A stretch of DNA of 64,000 nucleotides from Klebsiella aerogenes KCTC 2190 (GTDB taxonomy: Bacteria; Pseudomonadota; Gammaproteobacteria; Enterobacterales; Enterobacteriaceae): contig NC_015663.1 of assembly GCF_000215745.1 (NCBI RefSeq), positions 4,622,780 to 4,686,779 on the forward strand, read 5' to 3'. The translations under genes were made by a program, and so were the position numbers. The first letter of the stretch is position 1; the number at the start of each line of letters is the position of its first letter. This document shows positions 32,347-40,731 of this stretch, piece after piece. The notes below the pieces were generated by a model. It made no database searches and was not told the origin of the DNA. It saw only the letters and a list, made by a program, of their open reading frames with translations.

Positions 32347-33837
32347 ATGAAATTACAGAATAAATTACTGCGACATGTTATTTCCGCAGGCGTTGTGGTG
32401 TTGACGTCTTCTTTTCTTGTATACGAATTAATCGCTACCCACCGCGATATGTCAGGCTATATGCGATACATCATAGAAAAAGGAGAATCGACCTTTCTCT
32501 ATGATAAGTATCAGAATCAACTCATCATCTCTCAGTTTCTGCGTAAGCTGGATACTCCCCCAAACCAAACAGAGGTAGAACAGGTCTGCAATAGCGTACA
32601 ACACAACGGGGATGTCAGTGGTTTGAATATCGCCGGATATACCTATCCCCAGTTGCATGGCACGCTAAGCGCCGCGCATGCCGACTGCGGCAAGTGGCGT
32701 GGAGATATTCCTGCACTCCAGGCATTCGATCGCGCGGTTGCCAAAAATGATAGCTGGCAGCCAGAGGTTCCCGCGACGCTTAAATCAGAAAAACGCTTTC
32801 GCTATTACATAGACCTGGTAAATAAATACATCTACTTTTATGCGCCCGTCAGAATTAAAAGTAATCCGATACAGAACTGGAATTTTCTTCAGGACAGTAA
32901 ACTGGGTATTAGCCAGGCCAGCCTTGATGGTTTAGAACAGGGTCGTTCGCTCATCTCGACCGTGTATGTTGATGCGATGACGGGAAAGAATATTTTATCG
33001 TTTTTAACGCCAGTGTATTTCAAGGATAAGCTGAAAGGCGTAGTGATGGTCGATGTGACCGCGCCAGAGATTGAGGCCTTGTTATACACCCGCGACCGAC
33101 CTTTGGTGTGGCGCTATCTGGATATTACCTTGAAGGATTCCGATACCGGCGCACTCATTGAGGTACATCATAGTAAAACGCACCTGTTGAATTACGCCCA
33201 TTACACCCATCAGGTAGCAGAAAACTTACGGATAACGCTGTCTCTGGATGTTATGTATTTTCTGCTTAGTTCATGGAAACTCTTCCTGTTTTATTTACTC
33301 TCTACCGCCGCATTACTGCATCTGGTGCGGGTTCATTTCCGCCTTTATAACTCGGTATCGAAAGAGAATATCAGCGATACCATGACCGGCCTTTATAATC
33401 GTAAAATCCTTACCACGATGCTGGAGTCGCGCCTGCAACGACTTACCGCGCAAGGGGTTAACGTGGTAACGATGGCCCTTGACTGCGATGGACTGAAAAA
33501 GATCAACGATACCTGGGGGCATAACGCCGGCGACGAAGCGATTATTCTACTGGCGCAGGCTATTTCCGCATCCATTCGTAGCAGCGATTATGGCGTGCGC
33601 TTAGGAGGCGATGAGTTCTTTCTAATTCTGATCGATTATCCGGAAAGTGAAGCGGAAAATATCCCGGCGAGGATCCGGCAATATCTGACGATTCATGACC
33701 ATCAACAGCGCGTCGATTTTTCCTGGGGCGCGGAACATCTCGCGCCAGAACAGTCGCTCAGCGAAGCAATGAAAGCTGCCGATGCGCGCCTGTATATGAA
33801 CAAAAAGCAGAAAAAAAGCCCCGACATTCGTAGATAA
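32347..33837 (+). CDS. dgcJ: Membrane diguanylate cyclase DgcJ (YeaJ)
   Basis: A 496-residue protein identical in length to E. coli DgcJ and clearly alignable with it from MKLQNKLLRHVISAGVVVLT onward. Two membrane helices (about residues 9-27 and 301-325) flank a periplasmic sensor region. The C-terminal GGDEF domain has NRKILTTMLESRL, the active motif RLGGDEFFLI (about 418-427) and an RxxD inhibitory site (RSSD) five residues before it. It makes cyclic-di-GMP from GTP, controlling the motile-to-sessile switch. The neighbouring yeaI of E. coli is missing. Confidence 0.94.
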   Translation: MKLQNKLLRHVISAGVVVLTSSFLVYELIATHRDMSGYMRYIIEKGESTFLYDKYQNQLIISQFLRKLDTPPNQTEVEQVCNSVQHNGDVSGLNIAGYTYPQLHGTLSAAHADCGKWRGDIPALQAFDRAVAKNDSWQPEVPATLKSEKRFRYYIDLVNKYIYFYAPVRIKSNPIQNWNFLQDSKLGISQASLDGLEQGRSLISTVYVDAMTGKNILSFLTPVYFKDKLKGVVMVDVTAPEIEALLYTRDRPLVWRYLDITLKDSDTGALIEVHHSKTHLLNYAHYTHQVAENLRITLSLDVMYFLLSSWKLFLFYLLSTAALLHLVRVHFRLYNSVSKENISDTMTGLYNRKILTTMLESRLQRLTAQGVNVVTMALDCDGLKKINDTWGHNAGDEAIILLAQAISASIRSSDYGVRLGGDEFFLILIDYPESEAENIPARIRQYLTIHDHQQRVDFSWGAEHLAPEQSLSEAMKAADARLYMNKKQKKSPDIRR

Positions 33838-33897
33838 GTTTTCATTACCGCCGTGCGGGGTTAAGCTTTGCCTTTTCTGTAGAGGAACCATCGCAGC

Positions 33898-34398
33898 ATG
33901 CAATCGCCAGAGACAGCCGACATACACCAGCGGTTATGCCGCCTCCTTGATGAGCAACAGGCCCGCTATCGGGTCATGGAACATGAAGCCGTTGGTAAAT
34001 GTGAAGCCGTATCTGCAATCCGCGGTACCGCGCTGGGACAGGGCGCCAAAGCGCTGGTCTGTAAAGTGAAAGGTAATGGGGTAAACCAGCACGTGCTGGC
34101 TATCCTTGCCGCCGATCAGCAGGCCGATTTATCTCGCCTGGCGCAGCATATCGGCGGCAATAAAGCCTCACTCGCCAGCCCGGCAGAAGTCGATGCCCTT
34201 ACCGCCTGCGTATTCGGCGCCATTCCGCCGTTTAGCTTCCACCCTAAGCTAAAACTGGTCGCCGACCCGTTGCTGTTCGAACGTTTTACAGAGATAGCCT
34301 TTAATGCCGGCCTGCTGGAAAAATCGATCATTATGAATACCGACGATTATCTGCGTATCGCCCGCCCTGAGCTGGTCGCGTTCCGTCGCGTCATTTAG
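33898..34398 (+). CDS. yeaK: Aminoacyl-tRNA deacylase YeaK (YbaK/ProX family)
   Basis: A 166-residue trans-editing protein of the YbaK/INS superfamily; E. coli YeaK hydrolyses mischarged Ser-tRNA and similar. Conserved features include the lysine in KALVCKVKGNG, GAIPPFSFHPKLKLVADP and NTDDYLRIARP. AGAGGAA precedes the ATG. It stands alone with a long imperfect terminator after it. Confidence 0.94.
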   Translation: MQSPETADIHQRLCRLLDEQQARYRVMEHEAVGKCEAVSAIRGTALGQGAKALVCKVKGNGVNQHVLAILAADQQADLSRLAQHIGGNKASLASPAEVDALTACVFGAIPPFSFHPKLKLVADPLLFERFTEIAFNAGLLEKSIIMNTDDYLRIARPELVAFRRVI

Positions 34399-34460
34399 AT
34401 CGTCGGTATGCGACAAGGTTCGCGGGCGGCGCTGGTAGCCTTATTTGCAGCAAATAAATT

Positions 34461-34513
34461 AAAAGCCTGTTTATTCACGCGATTATGCGTAGAGTAAGCA
34501 GGTTTTCTTTTTT
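34461..34513 (+). terminator. Terminator of yeaK
   Basis: A long imperfect hairpin (CCTG, TTA, ACGC arms paired with GCGT, TAA, CAGG) ends in TTTTCTTTTTT. It lies 62 bp after the yeaK stop and just before yeaL. Confidence 0.75.
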
Positions 34514-34534
34514 ATTTTGGCAAGGACCTCTGGC

Positions 34535-34981
34535 ATGTTCGATACAACCCTGTTTATTTTGCTGGTGCTGGCGGCACTCGGCTTTATCAGCCATAACACC
34601 ACTGTCGCTATCTCAATACTGGTGCTCATCATCGTACGGGTGACACCGCTTAACGTTTTCTTCCCCTGGATTGAAAAGCAGGGGCTGAGCATCGGTATCA
34701 TCATTCTGACCATCGGCGTGATGGCTCCCATCGCCAGCGGAACGTTACCGCCCTCGACGCTGATTCACTCTTTCGTCAACTGGAAGTCACTGCTGGCGAT
34801 TGCCGTGGGCGTATTCGTCTCGTGGCTTGGCGGACGCGGAGTCGCGCTCATGGGTTCGCAGCCTCAACTGGTCGCCGGGCTGCTGGTGGGTACCGTGCTG
34901 GGCGTGGCGCTATTTCGCGGCGTCCCGGTCGGGCCGCTTATCGCCGCCGGTATTATTTCGCTTTTTATCGGAAAGGCTTAG
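34535..34981 (+). CDS. yeaL: UPF0756 inner-membrane protein YeaL
   Basis: A 148-residue protein with four hydrophobic helices, matching E. coli YeaL in length. Conserved signature: [20 protein letters not shown] and [23 protein letters not shown] at 34535 with AAGGA upstream is preferred to the codon six residues earlier. Function unknown. Its 3' end overlaps the end of nimR by 17 bp in convergent orientation. Confidence 0.93.
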   Translation: MFDTTLFILLVLAALGFISHNTTVAISILVLIIVRVTPLNVFFPWIEKQGLSIGIIILTIGVMAPIASGTLPPSTLIHSFVNWKSLLAIAVGVFVSWLGGRGVALMGSQPQLVAGLLVGTVLGVALFRGVPVGPLIAAGIISLFIGKA

Positions 34982-35759
34982 CCAAACTGGCGTGGTAGCG
35001 GCCCGGCGTTTGCCCTAACCCTTTTTTGAACATGGTGATAAAGGCGGTTGTTGAATCGTAACCGAGCGTCTGGGCGGTTTGCTGTACCGTCTGTCCGCGC
35101 ACCAGCATCTGCAGCGCCAGGATCAGCTGAAGCTGGTGCCGCCAGCGGCGAAAGCTAAGCCCGGTCTCCCGCACCACCAGCCGCGCCAGGTTGCGTTCGC
35201 TCATAGCGAACGCCGCCGCCCACTGCGAGAGCGTCTGCCAGTGTGCCGGATCGCGGGCCATGGTGTCGGCCATCCGGCGGATCTTCGGATGTCCTGAAAC
35301 CGGCAATTGCAGATGTTCTTGCGGTTGTTGCGGTAGCTCATCAAATAATACCTGCACCAGGCGCTGCGTAGGCGGCGCGTCAAGCGCCTCCCTGCCGCGT
35401 TCCGCAAGGGTCATAATCAACTCTCGCACCAGGGGTGAGATTTTTAACGTGCAGCAATGCTCAGGCATCGGCGCCGCCCCCGGTTCTATGAACAAAAAGC
35501 ACACCTGTGCCCCTGGCGTTGCGCGATTGCTGTGTGGAAGCAGGCCTGGAACCCAAACCGCATACAGCGGCGGCACCATCCACATGGCGTTATCCACTTC
35601 GCAGGTTAAAGCGCCGTGTAACGCGAGGATCAGTTGACCTTTGCGGTGCTGATGGCGCGGAATGAACTGCTCGTCGTCCACCACCTGAATGCGAAACGCC
35701 AGCGCCGCTTCATGTCCGCTGTCTGGTTCATAGCCGTCTAAACCCAGTCCAATCATCAA
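34965..35759 (-). CDS. nimR: AraC-family repressor NimR (YeaM)
   Basis: A 264-residue AraC/XylS transcription factor matching E. coli NimR (273 aa). An N-terminal cupin sensor ([20 protein letters not shown]) is followed by a C-terminal pair of helix-turn-helix motifs ([24 protein letters not shown] region and [20 protein letters not shown]). It is divergent from nimT with a 97-bp gap, where it is known in E. coli to bind and control the exporter gene. Confidence 0.93.
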   Translation of the reverse strand: MMIGLGLDGYEPDSGHEAALAFRIQVVDDEQFIPRHQHRKGQLILALHGALTCEVDNAMWMVPPLYAVWVPGLLPHSNRATPGAQVCFLFIEPGAAPMPEHCCTLKISPLVRELIMTLAERGREALDAPPTQRLVQVLFDELPQQPQEHLQLPVSGHPKIRRMADTMARDPAHWQTLSQWAAAFAMSERNLARLVVRETGLSFRRWRHQLQLILALQMLVRGQTVQQTAQTLGYDSTTAFITMFKKGLGQTPGRYHASLAKPFR

Positions 35760-35856
35760 ATTGTCCGATATTAGCGATAATCTGTCATTTTAGCTTGATT
35801 CAAACAACCGTTAAACAGGCTATTGTTACGACCCTGTTTATTAGTCTGAGAACGTT

Positions 35857-37038
35857 ATGAGTCCTGTTTCTTCCTCTGCCAACGGCAACAAACTGCTGCT
35901 GATTGTCGGAATTTTATTTATCGCCGCCACGCTACGGGTAACTTTCACCGGTATCGCCCCACTGCTGGATGCGATACGCGCTGAATACCAACTGACGACG
36001 GCGCAAACCGGGCTGCTCACGACCCTGCCGCTGCTGGCCTTCGGGCTGGTCTCTCCGCTGGCGGCCGGCGTCGCCCGCCGATTCGGCATAGAGCGTAGCC
36101 TGCTGCTGGCGATGGTGATTATTTGCCTCGGGATCGGATTACGTTCGCTCCCCTCAGCAGCCTGGCTGTATATTGGTACGGCGCTCATTGGCTGCGGAAT
36201 CGCGCTGGGCAACGTGCTGCTGCCAGGGTTAATTAAGCGTGATTTTTCCGGCCATGTCGCCCGTATGACCGGCGCCTACTCCATTACCATGGGCGCAGCG
36301 GCGGCGGCAGGTTCCGCGATGGTGGTGCCGCTGGCGCTGGCGGGTTTTGGCTGGCGCGGCGCACTGCTGCTACTGATGGTTTTCCCGCTGTTGGCGCTAT
36401 TACTCTGGCTGCCGCAGGCGCGCCGCCAGGCTACCACGCCGATGACCGGATCGGGTGCCGCGCACAATCGGGGGATCTGGCGTTCAGCGCTGGCGTGGCA
36501 GGTCACGCTGTTCCTTGGGATTAACTCACTGGTCTATTACGTTATCGTCGGTTGGCTGCCCGCAATCCTGCAGAGTATGGGCTACAGCGAAGCGCAGGCT
36601 GGCTCTCTGCATGGCCTGTTGCAGTTGGCAACCGCCGCACCGGGCCTGGCCATCCCGCTGGTACTCCATCGCCTGAAAGATCAGCGCGGCATCGCCGTTC
36701 TGGTAGCCTTAATGTGCGTAGTAAGCACGCTGGGATTATGGTTACTGCCCGGTCAGGCGGTGATCTGGACATTGATTTTTGGCTTCGGATCCGGCGCCAC
36801 CATGATCCTTGGCCTGACGTTTATTGGTCTACGCGCCAGCTCAGCGCATCAGGCCGCGGCCCTCTCCGGCATGGCGCAGACTATTGGTTATCTGCTGGCT
36901 GCCTGCGGACCGCCGCTCATCGGTAAAATCCATGATGCTTACGGCGACTGGCATATACCGTTAATCATCGTCGCACTCATCGCAGTGGTCATGGCGCTGT
37001 TCGGCGCCCTTGCCGGAAGGGCGCGCGAAATTCATTAA
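35857..37038 (+). CDS. nimT: MFS exporter NimT (YeaN), 2-nitroimidazole efflux
   Basis: A 393-residue transporter with twelve hydrophobic helices of the CynX/NimT group, equal in length to E. coli YeaN, which exports 2-nitroimidazole. The N-terminal helix reads LLLIVGILFIAATLRVTFTG. The MFS-like loop GVARRFGIERSLLLA occurs after helix 2. It is divergent from its regulator nimR, and the intergenic strip carries imperfect repeats (GATATTAGCGATAATC) that may be the operator. Confidence 0.93.
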   Translation: MSPVSSSANGNKLLLIVGILFIAATLRVTFTGIAPLLDAIRAEYQLTTAQTGLLTTLPLLAFGLVSPLAAGVARRFGIERSLLLAMVIICLGIGLRSLPSAAWLYIGTALIGCGIALGNVLLPGLIKRDFSGHVARMTGAYSITMGAAAAAGSAMVVPLALAGFGWRGALLLLMVFPLLALLLWLPQARRQATTPMTGSGAAHNRGIWRSALAWQVTLFLGINSLVYYVIVGWLPAILQSMGYSEAQAGSLHGLLQLATAAPGLAIPLVLHRLKDQRGIAVLVALMCVVSTLGLWLLPGQAVIWTLIFGFGSGATMILGLTFIGLRASSAHQAAALSGMAQTIGYLLAACGPPLIGKIHDAYGDWHIPLIIVALIAVVMALFGALAGRAREIH

Positions 37039-37071
37039 TCACAAGAGTCGGCAGCCAGGGCTGCCGATTTT

Positions 37072-37764
37072 TTATTGCCGGGCCGCGTGCAGGAAAGCCT
37101 GTACCAGCGGCGCCGGACGCCCTTCCAGCGCGTTGCGCTCGTGCTGGAACAGCGTGGCGACGAAGAACGGATGGGTAGTTAACTCCACGGCGCGGATCTC
37201 GCCGTTCTCATCCCAACCGGTCACCCGCAGCGCGCCCTGCTCCAGTTCATGGGCAAAGCTTTCGGCAATGCCGTAGTTACAATGATATCCCTCTTCAATG
37301 CTGTCACGGCCATAAGCGCGGGCAATCAGCGTGTTCGCGCGCAGCTCGATAGCGTCTGATTTTTCCACCAGCGAACAGCTTAATGGCGCAATGACCATTC
37401 GCCCTTCGCTATCGGTTTCGGCGTGCGCCGCATCCTGCCATCCCATAACATTACGGGCGTATTCGATAATCGCGTGCTGGAAGCCGCCGCAGGTACCGAG
37501 GAACGGAATGCTATTTTCGCGGACGTAGCGAATGGCGATAAATGCGCCCTCGGCGTTTTTATACGGGCTGGCGGGAACCACCCAGATGGCGTCATAATCG
37601 GTGAGCCGGTCTGCGCTGGTAATCTCGCTGGTGGCTATCCAGTCATAACTCACCGGTTGTTCCAGAACCGCGGCAGCGTCATCGATAGCCAGCGGAATCG
37701 CCTTATGGGCAATCACATCAGGGTTATAATCGCCAACAAGGGCAATGCGCAAAGGGGTGTTCAT
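37072..37764 (-). CDS. CTP-synthase C-terminal-like class I amidotransferase domain protein
   Basis: A 230-residue stand-alone glutamine-amidotransferase-like protein resembling the C-terminal half of PyrG, without a synthase domain. The nucleophile elbow is FLGTCGGFQHAIIEYARNV. The usual FHPEF catalytic His/Glu motif appears as LFQHERN, so the histidine is displaced by one position while Glu remains. Activity as a glutaminase is therefore uncertain. ATG at 37764 (MNTPLRIALVGDYNP) follows AAGGAT; a longer frame upstream lacks homology. It converges on nimT. No E. coli K-12 counterpart here. Confidence 0.82.
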   Translation of the reverse strand: MNTPLRIALVGDYNPDVIAHKAIPLAIDDAAAVLEQPVSYDWIATSEITSADRLTDYDAIWVVPASPYKNAEGAFIAIRYVRENSIPFLGTCGGFQHAIIEYARNVMGWQDAAHAETDSEGRMVIAPLSCSLVEKSDAIELRANTLIARAYGRDSIEEGYHCNYGIAESFAHELEQGALRVTGWDENGEIRAVELTTHPFFVATLFQHERNALEGRPAPLVQAFLHAARQ

Positions 37765-37901
37765 AGCAGGATCCTTATGTCTGAGGATTATCGGGCAACA
37801 CAAGGAACCTCAGATTAGCGATATCATTCGCGGAACACAATGGTTATTTAGCGGCACGCTGCACGGGCAAGCCGCCAGATAGACATAACGAGGGGAGAAT
37901 A

Positions 37902-38252
37902 ATGATGATTCAATGTAAACGCGTTTATGACCCTACAGAGGCCAGCGATGGTTACCGCGTGCTGGTCGATCGCCTGTGGCCACGCGGAATAAAAAAAGAG
38001 GATTTGCATTATGACGAATGGTGTAAAACCCTGACGCCTTCCAGCGATTTACGCAAGGCTCTTCACGGAGAAGCGATTGACTTCTCTCACTTCCGCCAGC
38101 AGTACCGCGAAGAGCTTGAAACCCATCGCGATGAAGGGCTACGGCTCGCCAAATTGGCCAATCAGCAACCCTTAACGCTGCTCTACGCGGCCAAAGATAC
38201 GCAACAAAACCATGCGCTGGTGCTGGCGGAGTGGCTGAAAAGCTTAATCTAA
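37902..38252 (+). CDS. yeaO: DUF488 family protein YeaO
   Basis: A 116-residue protein with the length of E. coli YeaO. The family hallmarks are VDRLWPRGIKKEDL near residue 25 and LLYAAKDTQQNHALVLAEWL at the C-terminus. Function unknown; cytoplasmic. AGGGGAG precedes the start. It converges on yoaF. Confidence 0.92.
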   Translation: MMIQCKRVYDPTEASDGYRVLVDRLWPRGIKKEDLHYDEWCKTLTPSSDLRKALHGEAIDFSHFRQQYREELETHRDEGLRLAKLANQQPLTLLYAAKDTQQNHALVLAEWLKSLI

Positions 38253-38262
38253 CGGCGGCGAA

Positions 38263-38511
38263 TTATTTCTTCGCCGGATGATCGCGCCGCCACAGTTCCC
38301 ATTCATCGAGCGTTTCGCCACTGGGAAGTTTACAGTCGGTGCGCACGCCCTGAGGTGTCTGGACCGGAACCTGCTTACCGCCCTTCTGGTCGCAATAGAC
38401 GGCGGCCGGATTGGCCATGCCGATCGAATTTGGCGGCGGCGGCGCATCAGGCTGTTGTGACTGAGCGCAGCCCGCTAGCATCAGCGGCAACATCATTACT
38501 ATCCACTTCAT
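38263..38511 (-). CDS. yoaF: DUF333 lipoprotein YoaF
   Basis: An 82-residue secreted protein with a type II signal peptide: MKWIVMMLPLMLAGC, lipobox LAGC, acylated Cys about residue 15. The mature part carries the DUF333 heart-lysozyme-inhibitor-like region (ANPAAVYCDQKGGKQ and DCKLPSGETLDEWELWRRD). ATG at 38511 with AGGAG upstream is preferred to the one 7 codons earlier. Outer-membrane location expected from residues after Cys. Similar to E. coli YoaF (84 aa). Confidence 0.92.
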   Translation of the reverse strand: MKWIVMMLPLMLAGCAQSQQPDAPPPPNSIGMANPAAVYCDQKGGKQVPVQTPQGVRTDCKLPSGETLDEWELWRRDHPAKK

Positions 38512-38589
38512 AATTACTCCTGTTTTATTCAAAGCGACCTTTCGCCCTGAATCTCCACGGTTTCTCCATTTTAACTACACTTTTGCCCT

Positions 38590-38682
38590 TTAGAGTAGCG
38601 CTCGTTCTCGAATTGACCAGAGAACAGATCATTCCATAATCAATGAGTTTTGCCCCATCGCCCCCGATGGGGCTTTTTTTTT
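38590..38682 (+). ncRNA. Candidate small RNA with its own terminator
   Basis: Between yoaF (minus) and dgcP (plus) lies a strong intrinsic terminator on the plus strand: 9-bp stem GCCCCATCG/CGATGGGGC, CCCC loop and nine T residues (38652-38682). No plus-strand gene ends nearby. Upstream, GTTCTC/GAGAAC (38604-38625) forms a second stem-loop. A weak -10 (TAGAGT, 38591-38596) is visible, without a good -35. Either an independent Hfq-type sRNA of roughly 75-90 nt or a 5' attenuator of dgcP is possible. The 5' end is a guess. Confidence 0.5.
38652..38682 (+). terminator. Orphan intrinsic terminator upstream of dgcP
   Basis: The 9-bp perfect stem, four-base loop and nine-T tail make this one of the strongest terminators in the window. 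It ends 122 bp before the dgcP start, more than 400 bp past the nearest plus-strand stop (yeaO). Confidence 0.93.
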
Positions 38683-38804
38683 ACCGTCGCGATAGCAGAT
38701 ATCCCCCTGCTAAATGTGATACATTCGTTATAAATATGTTTGTTATTAGCTGTTCGCTGCGCCAGCTCGCAGTACTGCGCTAACCTCCGGGGGCCGTTTC
38801 ATTC

Positions 38805-39827
38805 ATGTCAGACTTCATTCTTGCCCGCGTCTCACAGACGCTTGCTACCGAACGAACGCTCGAAACGTTGGTGCGACAACTGCTGGAAATGCTGGAACTG
38901 GTGACTCGTATGGAGTCCACATACCTGACGCGGATTGATTTAGAAGCGCAGCGCCAGTTAGTCATGTATGCCCACAACAGCAGCGAAATGCAGATCCCGG
39001 AAGGTTTTTCCGTTCCCTGGGACGAGTCGCTTTGCAAACGCGCAATCGATGATAACTGTATATTTTGCAACGAGGTTGGCCAACGCTGGCGGTCCTGCAC
39101 CGCCGCACAGGAACTCGGCATCGCCACGTTCTTTAGTATTCCCGTCCATCTTGCCGATGGTTCGTTATATGGTACGTTGTGCGCCACCAGCCGCGTCAAA
39201 CAGCCCTATAATCTGGAAGGCGAGCAGGTAATGACATTGTTCGCCGGCCTGATCTCCCATTACGTGGAGAAAGAGACGCTGGTTCAGCAACTGCGTAGCG
39301 CAAATGCGGCGCTGGAGATGCACTCCAATACCGATGAACTGACCGGTCTGGCCAACCGCCGCGCGTTGTTTAGACATCTTAAAACGCTCTTTACCCAAGC
39401 TCGCGCCCAGCAGTGCAGGCTCCTGCTTATTTTTATTGACCTCGACGATTTTAAAGCAATTAACGATAAACTGGGCCACCCCTGCGGCGACAGTTTTCTC
39501 ATCCAGATAGGTGAACGATTAAGTGCCAACGTACGTAACGAAGATACCGTTGGCCGCCTCGGCGGCGATGAGTTTTTAATCATTGGCCCGGCACTTGAAT
39601 CCCCTGAGCAGGAAGCGTTTATTGCCCACCTGCGCCAGCAGCTTACCGGGCGTTACCGCCTGGCCGGATACGGTATAGAATACCCTGGCGCCAGCTTTGG
39701 GGTCATCAATGTCGATCCGCAGAATATGGACGTTGAACAGGCGCTACGCGCAGCGGATGAGGCTATGTACCACGACAAAAACGCACGCCGCATGCTGACC
39801 ATTTTCGATATCGACCAGAAAGCATAA
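38805..39827 (+). CDS. dgcP: GAF-GGDEF diguanylate cyclase DgcP (YeaP)
   Basis: A 340-residue cytoplasmic cyclase (E. coli 341 aa). An N-terminal GAF sensor domain spans about residues 15-160 with CSKR-like SLCKRAIDDNCIFCNEV. The GGDEF domain follows from about residue 175: DELTGLANRRALFRHL, the active site RLGGDEFLII (about 251-260), and the RxxD inhibitory site (RNED) five residues before it. No membrane helix. It makes cyclic-di-GMP. An orphan terminator stands in its upstream gap. Confidence 0.94.
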   Translation: MSDFILARVSQTLATERTLETLVRQLLEMLELVTRMESTYLTRIDLEAQRQLVMYAHNSSEMQIPEGFSVPWDESLCKRAIDDNCIFCNEVGQRWRSCTAAQELGIATFFSIPVHLADGSLYGTLCATSRVKQPYNLEGEQVMTLFAGLISHYVEKETLVQQLRSANAALEMHSNTDELTGLANRRALFRHLKTLFTQARAQQCRLLLIFIDLDDFKAINDKLGHPCGDSFLIQIGERLSANVRNEDTVGRLGGDEFLIIGPALESPEQEAFIAHLRQQLTGRYRLAGYGIEYPGASFGVINVDPQNMDVEQALRAADEAMYHDKNARRMLTIFDIDQKA

Positions 39828-39874
39828 CTTTCCAGTATGATAGATAACATTACGTTAAGAGACAGGAACTAAGC

Positions 39875-39976
39875 ATGAAATTGGGTATTCTTTTTCCGGT
39901 GGTGATTTTCATTGTCGCCGTGGTCTTTCTGGGCTGGTTTTTTGTTGGCGGCTATGCGGCGCCAGGGGGGGCATGA
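39875..39976 (+). CDS. yoaK: Small membrane protein YoaK
   Basis: A 33-residue single-helix protein, MKLGILFPVVIFIVAVVFL continuing to the end motif GGYAAPGGA. This is E. coli YoaK (32 aa) with minor changes. Its TGA overlaps the ATG of yoaJ (ATGATG), so the two tiny proteins are translationally coupled, as in E. coli. GACAGGAA precedes the start. Their function is not known. Confidence 0.9.
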   Translation: MKLGILFPVVIFIVAVVFLGWFFVGGYAAPGGA

Positions 39977-40050
39977 TGAAAAAGACAACCATCATTATGA
40001 TTATTGTCGCCATCGTGGTGGTCGCCGGCACCGAATTGGGCTGGTGGTAA
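39976..40050 (+). CDS. yoaJ: Small membrane protein YoaJ
   Basis: A 24-residue peptide, MKKTTIIMIIVAIVVVAGTE then LGWW, the same length as E. coli YoaJ with an identical start and GTELGWW end. One hydrophobic helix. Coupled to yoaK by a 1-bp overlap. Confidence 0.9.
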   Translation: MKKTTIIMIIVAIVVVAGTELGWW

Positions 40051-40183
40051 TCTCAAATTTTCCCGCCGCCCCGGTATTGCGGAGTTGTCTTATCTACTCA
40101 ATAAGTTAAGACGATACACTCATTTCATCAGCCGCTTCGCTGTGTTTATGCAGCAAAGCGGGCATTAACTGGAGAAGTGAGTA

Positions 40184-40306
40184 ATGAAAAAACCGATGGT
40201 GTTACCGTTGATTATTGCGCTGTGCACGCTGTTATCGGGATGTATCGTGGATGATGGTTATCATCATCGACACCACCACCACCATCATCATGATCGTGGC
40301 TGGTGA
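40184..40306 (+). CDS. Histidine-rich 40-residue lipoprotein
   Basis: Too short for routine calling. It encodes MKKPMVLPLIIALCTLLSGC with a perfect lipobox (LLSGC; Cys20), then a 20-residue mature part holding nine histidines, seven in a row (HHHHHHH), ending DRGW. GGAGAAGTGAGTA stands before the ATG, and a 12-bp terminator stem follows. The mature peptide would be a membrane-anchored metal-binding tail facing the periplasm. Asp at +3 (IVDDG) rather than +2 leaves sorting to the inner or outer membrane undecided. Function unknown; Zn, Ni or Cu binding is an inference. Confidence 0.8.
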   Translation: MKKPMVLPLIIALCTLLSGCIVDDGYHHRHHHHHHHDRGW

Positions 40307-40321
40307 CAGATAGGATCATTC

Positions 40322-40349
40322 AAAAAGGCGAACAAGAGTTCGCCTTTTT
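40322..40349. terminator. Bidirectional terminator between lipoprotein and DUF2534-like gene
   Basis: AAAAAGGCGAAC/GTTCGCCTTTTT forms a perfect 12-bp stem with a 4-nt loop, with A and T tracts inside the stem for both strands. It separates two convergent genes. Confidence 0.93.
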
Positions 40350-40353
40350 GCAT

Positions 40354-40617
40354 TTAGTCCTGACGGTCAGAACCTAAAAACAGAAAGCCCAGCGGGATAG
40401 CAAATAACACGGTGAACACGGTACTGTAAACCATCACCATCGCCCCCTGCAGGAAGAACATCGAGGTTGTCCACTCCGAGTACGGCATGTTGTACTCGCT
40501 CACCACGCCACCGAACGTTGCGCGGCCCACGACGGCAAGCGCAATGGCAAAAACTGTCGCCATCGACAACAGAAACTTCTTGCCGTTTTTATTACTGAGG
40601 ATTTTTTGCAGAATCAT
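40354..40617 (-). CDS. Small inner-membrane protein, DUF2534-like
   Basis: An 87-residue protein with two hydrophobic helices (about residues 15-33 and 50-80) and a short cytoplasmic tail ending GSDRQD. ATG at 40617 (MILQKILSNKNGKKF) follows AAGGGAA; the longer frame adds 18 polar residues without a ribosome site. The sequence recalls the DUF2534 family of enterobacterial membrane proteins; I am not certain of that. Function unknown. Confidence 0.75.
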   Translation of the reverse strand: MILQKILSNKNGKKFLLSMATVFAIALAVVGRATFGGVVSEYNMPYSEWTTSMFFLQGAMVMVYSTVFTVLFAIPLGFLFLGSDRQD

Positions 40618-40731
40618 CCGGGTTCCCTTCTCTGTGAGCGATAATCGGCTGTATATGTAACACCAATGCAATAAAAATTGAAGGGTTTTTGTTACAACAC
40701 AGCGATTATCGCTGGCAGATCGTTTCCGGGA

